In this document: one piece after another, positions 45,566-55,705 of the stretch
Position numbering within the stretch: the first letter of the stretch is position 1
Layout: each line of letters starts with the position of its first letter
DNA from: Silene conica
Lineage: Eukaryota; Streptophyta; Magnoliopsida; Caryophyllales; Caryophyllaceae
Direction: 5' to 3'
Length of the DNA: 64,000 bases
Assembly (NCBI GenBank): GCA_029255685.2
Contig: CM055312.2
Location: forward strand, 10,750,649-10,814,648
Translations under genes and position numbers: made by a program
The notes under the pieces: generated by a model
The model's input: only the letters and a program-made list of their open reading frames with translations
What the model was told of the DNA's origin: nothing
The model's database searches: none

Positions 45566-46611
45566 GAGCATGCACATTGGAGGGGATACCTCTTCCCCTC
45601 CAATTTTCCTCTCTCCTTCTATATTTTTTACACCTCATCTACTCTTTCATCAAACTCATTTTTCCATTACCTCTTACTCCTTCCGTTCGACTCCACTTCG
45701 CATGTATTCCTTATCGGTCCGTTCGACTCCACTTTACATGTTTCCTTTTTAGTCTATGTAATTGCCCATTTAATCCTTGTGTACTTTTCATATTTACAAC
45801 AAATGTCATTGGTACCCCACATATGACACCATATATTCCCTAATAAAGCATATTAACCTTTCCCAAGTGTCCTTTTATTAATTATTTATAACTTCCTTAA
45901 TATTTGTGCATAAAGCAAACCCGCGAAGTGGAATCGAACGGAGGGAGTAACTTTTACCCAATTTTCTATACAATGGAGGGGTGAACCTCTTCATTTAGTT
46001 TGACCCCACCATATTAAAACATGCACCATTTATTTTCAATAAATATCATAAAACAAAATAATTTCATATAAACTTAAAACTAATCAAACATACATTATTA
46101 TTAATAACGTGCTTACGTACATATAAACTTAAAACTAATTAAACGTGCATAAATAAATTTAAAAATAAGTGAACGGTTAATTCGATAATTTCGATTACTA
46201 TCATCCAAGGTTACTATCAATTAATTAAATAGAGAAAATAGTAAGAAGATTAAGTTTAAAAAAATAGATTGATATTGGAGTGATTGGACTCTATTTATAG
46301 AAGAAAAAAAATGAAATATTTTTTATAATTTTTTTTTAAAAAAAAAGTTGCACAATTGAATTATTAAACATAAACAAATTATAGTACATTTATAAAATAA
46401 AAGGAAAAAAAAACCAAAAGAATTGAAAAAGGAAAAAAAATTTAAAAAAAGGAAGAAAAGTGCACAAGGGCCAACGTGTCAAATTTTCCCAAACAAGGGA
46501 TTTCCCTATTTTTTTTAGAAATTTTAGAGTTACCCACAATGGAGAGGGATAACTTCTTAATAAGAGAGAGAAGGTTAAGAGGTGGGTCAAAACCCTCCAT
46601 TGTGCATGCTC
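45566..46611. mobile_element. Harbinger-family MITE with a nested Stowaway
   Basis: It begins GAGCATGCACATTGGAGG and ends, reverse-complemented, GAGCATGCACAATGGAGGG. TAA flanks both sides, the left copy shared with the neighbouring 3.68-kb element. The interior matches the non-coding ends of that element, so it is a deletion derivative of the same family. A 271-bp Stowaway lies at 45677-45947. Confidence 0.82.
45677..45947. mobile_element. Stowaway MITE (Tc1/mariner type)
   Basis: Termini CTCCTTCCGTTCGACTCCAC and CTCCCTCCGTTCGATTCCAC (right, reverse-complemented) fit the Stowaway consensus, flanked by TA at 45675-45676 and 45948-45949. It is 271 bp and non-coding. The sequence CCGTTCGACTCCACTT is repeated inside the left half. 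Confidence 0.88.
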
Positions 46612-46649
46612 TAAGAGGTGGGTTTTCCCCCTCCATTGTGTAAGAACTA

Positions 46650-47085
46650 AATAACAAAAGATATTAAATACTAAAATCAATGGACTGATAAAGTCATCCT
46701 TTCTTAATCTTCATATTTACCCATACATATGATTTTGATTATCAATTTATCCTATTTATTTAACCAATAATTATTTAATTAATGGTATGATCTTTTTATT
46801 TTTATTCACCATTATTATACTTTGATTTATGTTATATAATAGTAACTTTTAACCTTTGCAAACACATCGAATATGGTCATTAACAACTATTTCTTAAGTC
46901 TTCAAATACTCCTAATAATATGCTTTCATTGTTAGATACCTTATAAATAAATATTCATCATAGTAAAAATACTAACACAACTAAAGAAGTAAAAGGTAAT
47001 TATTTCTATTGAAATGTCACGTGTCACATCCTACTTGACACCTATCATATACTCCATAAATTGCATAAAAAATTAAAGGATTATT
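46650..47085. other. AT-rich intergenic DNA
   Basis: About 430 bases between the Harbinger stack and the split MULE-like element. No gene or repeat was seen. Confidence 0.5.
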
Positions 47086-47415
47086 TAATATGAATACTCC
47101 AAACTTTGATTGTCTTCTTATAATACTCTGACCTTTATTTTAACCTGCAATAAACCATACTTGTATCTTTCTCTTCTCGTAATAATATGAGTTACCGACT
47201 ACCTGTTTATTCGGTTACTTGCCTCCATTTTTAATGGGTTTTCCTTAACTATTCACTCCCTATACCACTAACTCAACCCTCTTCCCCTCAGCATATCACC
47301 ACCGCCACAACTGTTACCGTCCACCCACAATCACCACCACAACCCCCACCCCTGTTCACAAACCTCCTATCCACAACCACCATAACATGAACACACTACA
47401 AAAAAATACCAGCTT

Positions 47416-47708
47416 TGCGACGGATTTTTTGCGACGGACAGAAAATCCGTCGCAAAAATAGATTTGGGACGGAATTTGGGACGAAACTTTTTTTTGCGAC
47501 GGATTTTGCGATGGACCCAAATTTCCCAAACCCGCGAAGTGAAAGTCAAATGGCGGGAAAGTTTGCGACGGAAAATCCGTCGCAAATATTGACTTTTGCG
47601 ACGGAATTTCCGTCGCAAACAATTGACCAGACTTGACCAAAAGTTGGTCCAGGGTCAAAGTTTGACCAGATTTCGACGAAAATTCCGTCGCAAATTTCCG
47701 TCCCAAAA
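47416..47708. repeat. Left CACTA subterminal repeats
   Basis: About ten copies of TTTGCGACGGA or its complement, several as palindromes such as TTGCGACGGAAAATCCGTCGCAA-like pairs. In other CACTA elements such repeats are bound by the TNPA-type protein; that role is inferred here. Confidence 0.85.
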
Positions 47709-48394
47709 AAAATTATTATACAGACCGCGGGGTTCCATTTCCCCCAATTCAATTTTATTTTCAACCCTAAATCGCGATTTACAATTACTCCGTCCTTCCT
47801 CACTAGCACCCATAAATCAACCACCACCACACCACCACCACCCCCACCACGCCGCCGGCCACCACCCACCGGCCACCACCCACCGGCCACCACCCACCGC
47901 CGCACTATTCCTCTTTCTCCTTCCTTCCTCCTCCTTCCTCTCCTTCTCCTTTCTTCTCCCTGCCACCTCACCGCCGCCACCTTGCCGCCGCCACTTCCTT
48001 CTTCCTTCTCCATTTCTCCTAATGTATGTATACTAACTTTCGTTATTTATATACCGTCTTAATTAGTTATGTTTAATCTGTCGTAAAATTCCGTCGGAAA
48101 TTCCGTATTATTGTTGTTTATTGTTATTAAGAATAGTTAGTTTAGTTTAATTGTTATTTGATTAGTTTAGTTAGTATTGTTAGATAATTAGTAATATTAG
48201 GTTAGTAGCCTAATTTCGTCCCAAATCCGTCGCATATTGTTATTAAGATGTTTATGACGAATGATTTTTGATATAAAATTTGCAGTGATGTTGATTGTTA
48301 GTGTTCTTGATTTGTTTAGAATATTTTGGAATAGTACCCGTTCAATAATTACACCTTAGGTGTAATTGTTGAATAGTCCCCGTTTTGGGACTGT

Positions 48395-48603
48395 CTTTGA
48401 ATCTTTCATGTCATTTAGGTAGTAAACACTCTTATATTTTCTTGATTGTAATGAAACAAAAATTGGGCAACACTTCCTTATTGTTCTCCAAATACATTCT
48501 ATATAATGTATTTGGAGAACAATAGGGAAGTGCTGCCCAATTTTTGTCTCATTACAATCAAGAAAATATACGAGTGTTTACTAATGATATGAAAGATTCA
48601 AAG
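48395..48603. repeat. Long near-perfect foldback inside the CACTA element
   Basis: Two arms of about 100 bases (48395-48498 and 48505-48603) are nearly perfect reverse complements around a six-base loop. Landmarks are CTTTGAATCTTTCAT at one end, GATTATGAAAGATTCAAAG-like at the other, and ACATT/AATGT at the loop. It lies about 260 bases before the transposase start. A transcript would form a long hairpin. It could be a foldback MITE insertion or a source of small RNAs. Confidence 0.85.
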
Positions 48604-48664
48604 ATGGGTTTAGGTTGGAGAGATAAGGACCCCAGACCAATATATCAAATTGTTTTTTTTTTTG

Positions 48665-48840
48665 CAGGTTGGTGTTGGTGTTGGTGTTGGTGTTGGTAGT
48701 TGTCGTTTTTGTTGTTGTTGTTGTTGTTGTTGTTAGTTGATGTTGTTAATTAGTTGTTAATTAGCTAGATAGTTGTTAACTAGTTGTTGTTGTTAGTTGT
48801 TGTTATGTAGTTGTTGTTGTTAATTAGTTGTTGTTATTGT
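48665..48840. repeat. GTT-rich microsatellite in the transposase leader
   Basis: GGTGTT repeats pass into GTT repeats and TAGTTGTT variants just upstream of the transposase ATG. A stretch of T followed by GCAG at 48650-48667 could be an intron acceptor. Confidence 0.7.
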
Positions 48841-48863
48841 TTGTTAAAATATGTAGATTTACT

Positions 48864-51800
48864 ATGAAGAGATTAGAAAGAAAATGGATGTATGAAAGGT
48901 TGGATTCTAGGAAAAAAATAAGGCATGATTTCGTAATTGATGTTAATGAATTCATTAACTATGTTAAGCAACAAGACAAATTCATTAGAAATAGAGAAAT
49001 TAGGTGTCCATGTTCTAAGTGCAAGAATACAAAGTATTTAGTTGAACAAGAAGTACGGAAACACCTTGGTTTGAGAGGGTTTTGTGATAACTATTATGAT
49101 TGGGTGTGTCACGGAGAGAAATTCTCCGTTGAGGAAGAAGGAAGCTCATCAATGCACTCCGACAATCCTTATAGGGATATGATAGAAGATGCGTTACGCG
49201 ATAGCATTGATCAAATTAGGGAAGATGCTCTTAACGCCGAGGTGGTCGATGAATCTCCAAATCCTAATGTATTAGCTTTTTTCCTAATGCTAAAACATGC
49301 CGAACAACCTCTTTATGTAGGAAGTCGTATGACATAGCTACAGTTGGCTTCAAGGTTGATCACTTTAAAATGTGAATTCAACTTAGCTGAAAAATGTGTA
49401 AATGGTTTTGCGTCATATATCGGAGATATGATTCCTGAAAATAATCTTATGACGCTGAACTACTACGAAACCAAAAAAATTCTTAAAGCTCTTCGACTTG
49501 CCCATGAAAAGATAGATGCCTGTTCGGGAGGATGTATGATTTTCTGGATGGACGACGCTCAACTTGATAAGTGCAGAAAATGTGGTACGAACAAGTATAA
49601 ATTAGAGAAAAATGCAAATGGTAAAAGAGTTCCCGAAAATTTCTTAACTTGTTTTCCATTAGGACCAGAGTTGCAACGCTTTTATGCCACAAAGCACATC
49701 GCGGACGAAATGCGTTGGCATTATGAAAACCTTCGTGTTAGTGGAACATTGTCTCATCCAAGTGACGGGGAGGCTTGGAAACAGTTTGATCGGTTGCATC
49801 CTGATTTTGCATCTGAGCCTAGGAATGTCCGTCTTGCACTTTGCACTGATGGTTTCGCACCGTTTAGTCAATTCGGGAAGCAATATTCATGTTGGCCGGT
49901 GATACTTACTCCATACAATTTACCACCATGGCTCTGTATGAAAAGACAGTTTATGCTCTTAACATTACTTATTCCCAGTCCCCACAATCCAAAGAAAAAC
50001 CTTGACGTCTATTTGCAGCCTCTTATTCACGAGTTGAAGCAATTATGGGAGACGGGGATCTTAACCTATGACGTCTCATTGAAGCAAAACTTTGATCTTA
50101 GAGCCGCACTCCTATGGACGATCAACGACTTTCATGCATATAGCATGTTATCTGGTTGGACAACTGCTGGTGAGCATGCATGTCGATATTGTATGAAAAA
50201 TGAGACTAAGTCAATTTGGCTACAACATGGCAAAAAATGGAGTTGGTTTGATTGTTATAGACAGTTTTTAGAAAGTAATCATGTTTTTCGCAAGGATAAG
50301 GTGCATTTTAGAAAAGGGAAAGTTGAGAACGATGTTGCTGCGAAGAGGTTAGCAGGCAAAGAAGTATGGGATTGTGTGAAACATTTACCAAAAATTGTGG
50401 ATGGATCTGACCGTGAACTGAATTTGCTTAAAGGGAAACAGATTGGGTGGTGGAAACAAAGCATTTTTTGGGAGCTTCTCTATTGGAGCACGCTACTAAT
50501 TCGACATAACCTTGATGTCATGCATATTGAGAAAAAAATTTCGAGCAAATAATTCACACTGTCATGGACGTGAAAGGAAAAATAAAATAAGACTCAAATG
50601 CAGAGAAAGACATGTTACTTCTTTGTTCAAGTAAAAGAAAAGGGGATTCGGTCATTTTGAAAAAGGAACAAAAGAAGGTCCTATGTGAATGGGTATACAA
50701 ACTGAAGTTTCCCGACGGTTATGTTTCAGATTTGAGAAGGTGTGTCGATATGAATGAACTGAAGATACACGGTTTGAAAAGTCATGATTGGCACGTCTTC
50801 ATGGAGCGATTACTCCTAGTTGCTTTGAGACATCTTCTCCCAAAAAATGAGTTGAATGCCATAACTGAAATTAGTCAGTTTTTCAGAGATTTGTGTACTT
50901 CATCAGTACAAATTGAAAAAATTACAAGTCTCGAAAATAACATTGCGGAGATCATCTGCAAATTGGAGAAAATCCTTCCACCTTCTTTTTTCAACTCAAT
51001 GGAACACCTACCTATTCATTTGCCATATGAAGTAAAAGTGGGTGGTCCTGTGCAATATAGGTGGATGTATCCTTTCGAGAGGTAATGTCATCATCCTTAT
51101 TTAATACTTTATATTACATAATACATATATATCATCATATTTTTCATTCTAAATTAATTTGTTTGTAGGTTTTTGAATCATTTGAAATAGAAAATCAAAA
51201 ATAAAGCTCATGTTGAAGGGTCTATATGGAATGCATATTTAAATGAGGAAATAACAAATTTTTGTTCCCTATACTTTGAAGATCACATAGACACCAAGGC
51301 AAAGGACCTTGACGTTGGTTCAAAAAAGCCGACACAATCTTACTTGCGTGAGATATTTCAAGATCATGATGGCACTACTTCTGGAAAGTGTCGTGAAAGG
51401 TTTTTGGAGGATAACGAATATGAGCGTGCACACCTCTACGTTTTATCTAACTGCGATTCTGATGAATTGAAACGCGACGAACTGTAAGTGGTGAATCTAA
51501 ATTCTGATATTTGAAACGTACTTTATTAGTTGTTCAAAAATTAATAATTCCCCTTATCTGAATATAGGTTGTTTGAAAATTTTATCATGAGAGAACATCC
51601 TGAATGTGTCGTAGGCAATGATGTTTGGGAAAAATATGAAACAAGATTTCCCAGATGGTTTAGATCTCAGGTTATTAATATAGAAGATCCAGTTCTAATT
51701 GCCTTAGCAAATGGTCCCTCAAGAAGAGTCAGAACATGGAAACGCTATTCCATCAATGACTACAAATTTCGAGCTTTCATTCAAGGAAAAGATTTGGAAA

Positions 51801-52342
51801 AGTGCACAATTAACAATGGAGTTTGTGTGAGTTCCATTGAAGGAGTTGACTACTATGGGACCCTTGACGAAATTGTTGAGATGACTTATACAGGCCCAGA
51901 AAACACTTACAAAGTCATTTTGTTCAAATGTAGTTGGCTAGATAACTCCGAAAGAGGCATGCAAGTACATAAGGAATATAAGCTTGTGGATGTTAACCGG
52001 AGTAGAAAATTTGCAAAGTACGACCTATTTGTATTGGCATATCAAGTGGAAAAAGTTTACTATAGTCCTTATCCAGGTATAAAAAAGGATCAAAGTCAAT
52101 GGTTAGCAGTATTCAAAACCAAGGCTAGATCACATGTCGATGCTCCCGTTGATGAATCTTTCTTTCAAGAAAATGTTACTAATGGTGAAACAATACTGTC
52201 ACCAATTGAAGTAGAAGAAAAAGATGAAGATGAAATTGTGGAGGAACCAGAACACATACAAATTGTGGCAGAGGAGCAACATGAGGATGAGGATGAGGAT
52301 GAGGATGAGGATGAGGATGAAGATATTATAGATTCTCTTTGA
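48864..52342 (+). pseudogene. CACTA TNP2-like transposase gene, damaged
   Basis: Catalyses CACTA transposition. Order of parts: a transposase-associated zinc domain (WMYERLDSRKK, IRCPCSKCKNTKYL); the Transposase_21 core (ACSGGCMIFWMDD, CFPLGPELQRF, DGFAPFSQFGKQYSCWPVIL, WTINDFHAYSMLSGW with an acidic residue, HACRYC); a DUF4218-like part (LCEWVYKLKFPDGY, HVFMERLLLVALRHLLP); and a DUF4216-like C-terminus (DYYGTLDEIVEMTY, FKCSWLD) ending in a Glu/Asp run. Introns are plausible at 51082-51168 and about 51485-51567. Damage: an in-frame stop at 49335-49337, a frame change near 50538, and stops at about 50588 and 51188. The start at 48864 (MKRLERKWMYERL) fits the family better than the ATG at 48828. 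Confidence 0.87.
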
Positions 52343-52541
52343 AGGATGTAGGAATAAATTGTTCAAGTGATGATGATGATTAGGACTGCTATCTATTAGA
52401 TTTGATAATCTTGTATTTCTTGATATTATTGTAGATGCCGTATGGCTTAATGTCAATGAAATCATCTTATTTCCTTTATTATTCAAGTTTTTAATTATGT
52501 AAAGCATTTCTTTCTAATTGTTGTTATATTAGTTTGATAAT

Positions 52542-54142
52542 ATGCGGGGAGGAAGACGACGAGGTAGTGGTAGTCGTCAGCCCGAGGGACGACGAGCGGG
52601 AGCTAGTGACGAGGACGAGATTGTTCCTCCTCAGCCTCAGCCGCCTACACGTCGAGTACACCTCGATCCGACTGATTATGATGGCGGCGTGTGGTGAGTA
52701 TCTCATTTGTTTACTTATTGATTGTATATATATTGATTATAATATGATTACTTGTTGATTATTTTATTTTCAAATTTAACTCTTTTTCAGGTTCAGTGAC
52801 AAAGACGTTTCCGATCTCGTAAGTTTGACCATTATTTCGAACTACAAGGAATTTGCGCCGAACTGGTCACTTGCGTCGGATGCGATGAAGAAAGAATGGT
52901 GGGATTGGTTTGAGGTATTTATTAACTATTACCTATTTCTGTTTTATTATTTATTACCTATTTTCGTTTCATTATTTTTTAACTATATTATTTTTTGAAA
53001 CAGCAACATGTTACCTTTCATGCTCGCGACAGAGATGCGGTTAAGGCGGCTTGGACCAACATGATGAAAGAACGCCTACGCAAAAAGATCCACTACGCTT
53101 CCAAGAAAAGTGCGGAGGAAAGGCCATCTTGTATACGGCGGATATATTCGAAAAGATTCTGGCTAGAAAGAATGATTCAAAGTTTAAGGACACATCCGAG
53201 AAAAACATCGCCAATCGGATGTCTGGAAGTACCGAAAACGCAAGGCCTTAGGTACTCATATTATGGGTCGTAGAAACACCCTCCAGATCATGGATGAAAT
53301 GGTAATTTCATAGTTTTTACTTCACTTTTTCTCGTCTTGAGTAATTTTTTAACAATTGACAAACTTTGACAATCTTGAGTGTTTTTTTTAACAAGTGTCG
53401 TTCGATTTAAATTGCAGGCTGGACAAGATGGGAGGGATATACCATCCGCCTTGGTTTTTCTGGAGAAGACCAAGATGCATGCCAAGAAGGGATGGCTTTC
53501 AACGAAATCGAAAGAACTCTTTGTAAGTTATCAGAAACTTTTCTTTATGTTTTAGTAATTTGCTTTAGTAATTAATTAACGTATACTAATCAAACTTTGT
53601 TTTTGTTTTGTAGGGAAATGTTTTTTCAAGGAAGACAAAAATGATAAGTGAAGGGATACCGGAGGAGGAAATCGACGACAATGAGATCTACTTCGAAGAA
53701 CATGGCGGTTTTAACAACAAAGGGCTGATACTTGGTATGGGAAATGCAGCACCAGTTATTTACGAACGTCGTCGTCACTCAAGTGCTGGGAACCCATCAT
53801 ACACCCCAGGTTAGTATTTTATAGTATATTAAAGATTAAGACTAACCAATTTTTTTACCGTTTACTGAATGAATATAATACTATGTTTGACTATTAATTG
53901 CAGGTATCATCAGCAGAGTTCTTCAAGAGAATGCTCAGCAAAGGGAACGTGAACTCGAGACATCTCAAAGGCTGAAGGCAATTGAAGAGTTCTTAAGTCA
54001 ACGGGGGGAGTTCACTACTCAAAGTTGCAACCCGGGAGGCTTTTCTCAGCCAAGACGCGACTTCGATGATGACAGCGACGACAATGCTAGGGTGGCCAGC
54101 CATTTCGTCACCCCACAACCCACTGACACCACCGTTAGATAG
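52542..54142 (+). pseudogene. CACTA TNP1/TNPA-like second gene, six exons, damaged
   Basis: In CACTA elements the second protein binds subterminal repeats and assists the transposase. Exons with GT-AG borders: 52542-52693, 52791-52914, 53004-53301, 53418-53522, 53614-53809 and 53904-54142. All join in phase. The start is Arg/Gly-rich (MRGGRRRGSGSRQPEGRR). The middle resembles the plant Transposase_24 type: ISNYKEFAPNWSLASDAMKKEWWDWF, ADIFEKILARKNDSKF, GRRNTLQIMDEM. The end has a helical QENAQQRERELETSQRLKAIEEF and stops after TDTTVR. Exon 3 uses three frames in turn, which implies two small frameshifts. Confidence 0.75.
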
Positions 54143-54395
54143 GTTTTATTAGGTTGGTTAGTTGGTCTACCGCGGATTATGTTTAGTTTTTAGTTGGATG
54201 AACATATGTAAAACCTTCATTTTAGTTATGAAAAAACTTTTTTAAAAACCTTGTCTCGGACAAGTTCTTTGTTGTTGGGTTGTTTTGGCTGAAATATGCA
54301 GGTTTGGAGAGCTTACAAAAGGGTAAAATAAGCCATTTAATTGAAATGGGGAGCAGAAAAAACAGCTGAAACCGGAAAATACTACAGGAATTTGC

Positions 54396-54755
54396 GACGT
54401 AAATGTCTCGATTTGCGACGGAATTCCGTCGCAAATGTTGACTAACTTTGACCTTGACCAGAGGGTCAAATTTAGTCAACATTTGCGACGGACTTTCCGT
54501 CGCAAAAGAGGACATTTGCGACGGAATTTCCGTCGCAAATATTGACTGACCTTGACCAGAGGGTCAAAGTCAAAGCCATTCCGTCGCAAACCTTGGTCAA
54601 TCCGTCGCAATTTTTTGCGACGGAAAATTCCGTTCCTAATTTTCATTTTGCGACAAAAATATGCGACAGACACTGTCCGTCACAAATCCGTCGCAAATGA
54701 TGCTTTTGCGACGGACTTCACATTGTTTGCGACGGAACTGTCCGTCGCAAATACA
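54396..54755. repeat. Right CACTA subterminal repeats
   Basis: Dense TTTGCGACGGA and TCCGTCGCAAA copies mirror the left end and run almost to the terminal CACTA. Confidence 0.87.
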
Positions 54756-55705
54756 GCCTTGTTTTGTAGTGACACAACCCTGCAACCATAATAACAATCA
54801 ACGAATTGGTCACAATATCCCCATAGCCATCTGAATTGTGGTCGATATAACCGGAGCAAGATCAAATAGGCTCTACACAGGTACGGTGGAAAAGCAAACT
54901 CCAATGAAGATCAATAAAACTCCTCAAATTATTAACCTCATTTGATGTCACACCAATAAAAAATGCACCTTTTGCCTTGGCACATGTACGGTGTTATTTA
55001 ATCAATTGTTCACATTTCCTAACATACTAAACAATACAAAACAACATTTTTTTGTTAAAAATACAGTATATCATTAAGTAGGGCATGAATTTGGATAAAA
55101 CGCTAGATTTAATTTATAAGGATACTAATGTTGGTGATATTTTCTGGGCAACAAACCCAGATTTTCCAAGCCCTATAATTAAGATTGTGCCTTCTAATGA
55201 TGTTGCGAGATTATGATGCTTGTGATAAATCTAAGTGTTTGAAGAATTAATTAAGGTAATTTTGTTGGGAGTTGGAGAGATTCATAAGGCTTTTCTTTGT
55301 GTTAAATTTTTGATCATCATTTTGTATTTGATTTGAATTGGAGATTGATGGTGAACCAGAAAGAGATGTCGTAAGTGGTTGTAATGAGGAAGCGTTTGTT
55401 TTACAATAATTAGTTCCGTGATGACTGGTGATGGTAACGACTAGCCTATAATCGATGTGGAGCTTGGTCAATGTGGTAGGTGGCGATGGTTGTGGTTTGG
55501 GGGGTGGGTGGGGTAATTAAGGGGAGGGAGTTAGAGATGATATCTATTATAGCAGATTAGCAGGTCATCTTAACTTGATATAGTAGATTAAAATTAAGAT
55601 AGTGTATTTTGAGATGAGAGTATCTGAAGTTGAGTTTATTTTAAATTAAAATATAGTTTGCTTTAGTTTAAGCCCAAATTCTTGTTTCTCAAACCAAGCA
55701 TCTTA

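Larger units (their letters stand above)
47394..54771 (+). mobile_element. CACTA (En/Spm) element, 7.38 kb
   Basis: It starts CACTACAAAAAAATACCAG and ends with the inverted CACTACAAAACAAGGCTG, flanked by ACA at 47391-47393 and 54772-54774 (3-bp TSD). Both ends are packed with TTTGCGACGGA/TCCGTCGCAAA subterminal repeats. It encodes a TNP2-like transposase gene and a second TNP1/TNPA-like gene, both on the plus strand and both damaged. Confidence 0.94.
47086..55690. mobile_element. MULE-like element split by the CACTA insertion
   Basis: The left terminus (GGATTATTTAATATGAATAC...) matches the long TIR of the element at 5049-6211. Sequence at about 55550-55660, reverse-complemented, matches its inner TIR (AATAAACTCAAC). 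Without the CACTA element (47394-54771) about 1.2 kb remains, close to the 1163 bp of the intact relative. The outer end of the right TIR is diverged or lost, so the right limit is approximate and no TSD was found. Confidence 0.65.

Noticed and set aside
47546-48036. Overlapping ORFs at the left CACTA end
   Set aside because: They translate the CGACGGA repeats and a CCACC-rich tract; the transposase starts only at 48864.
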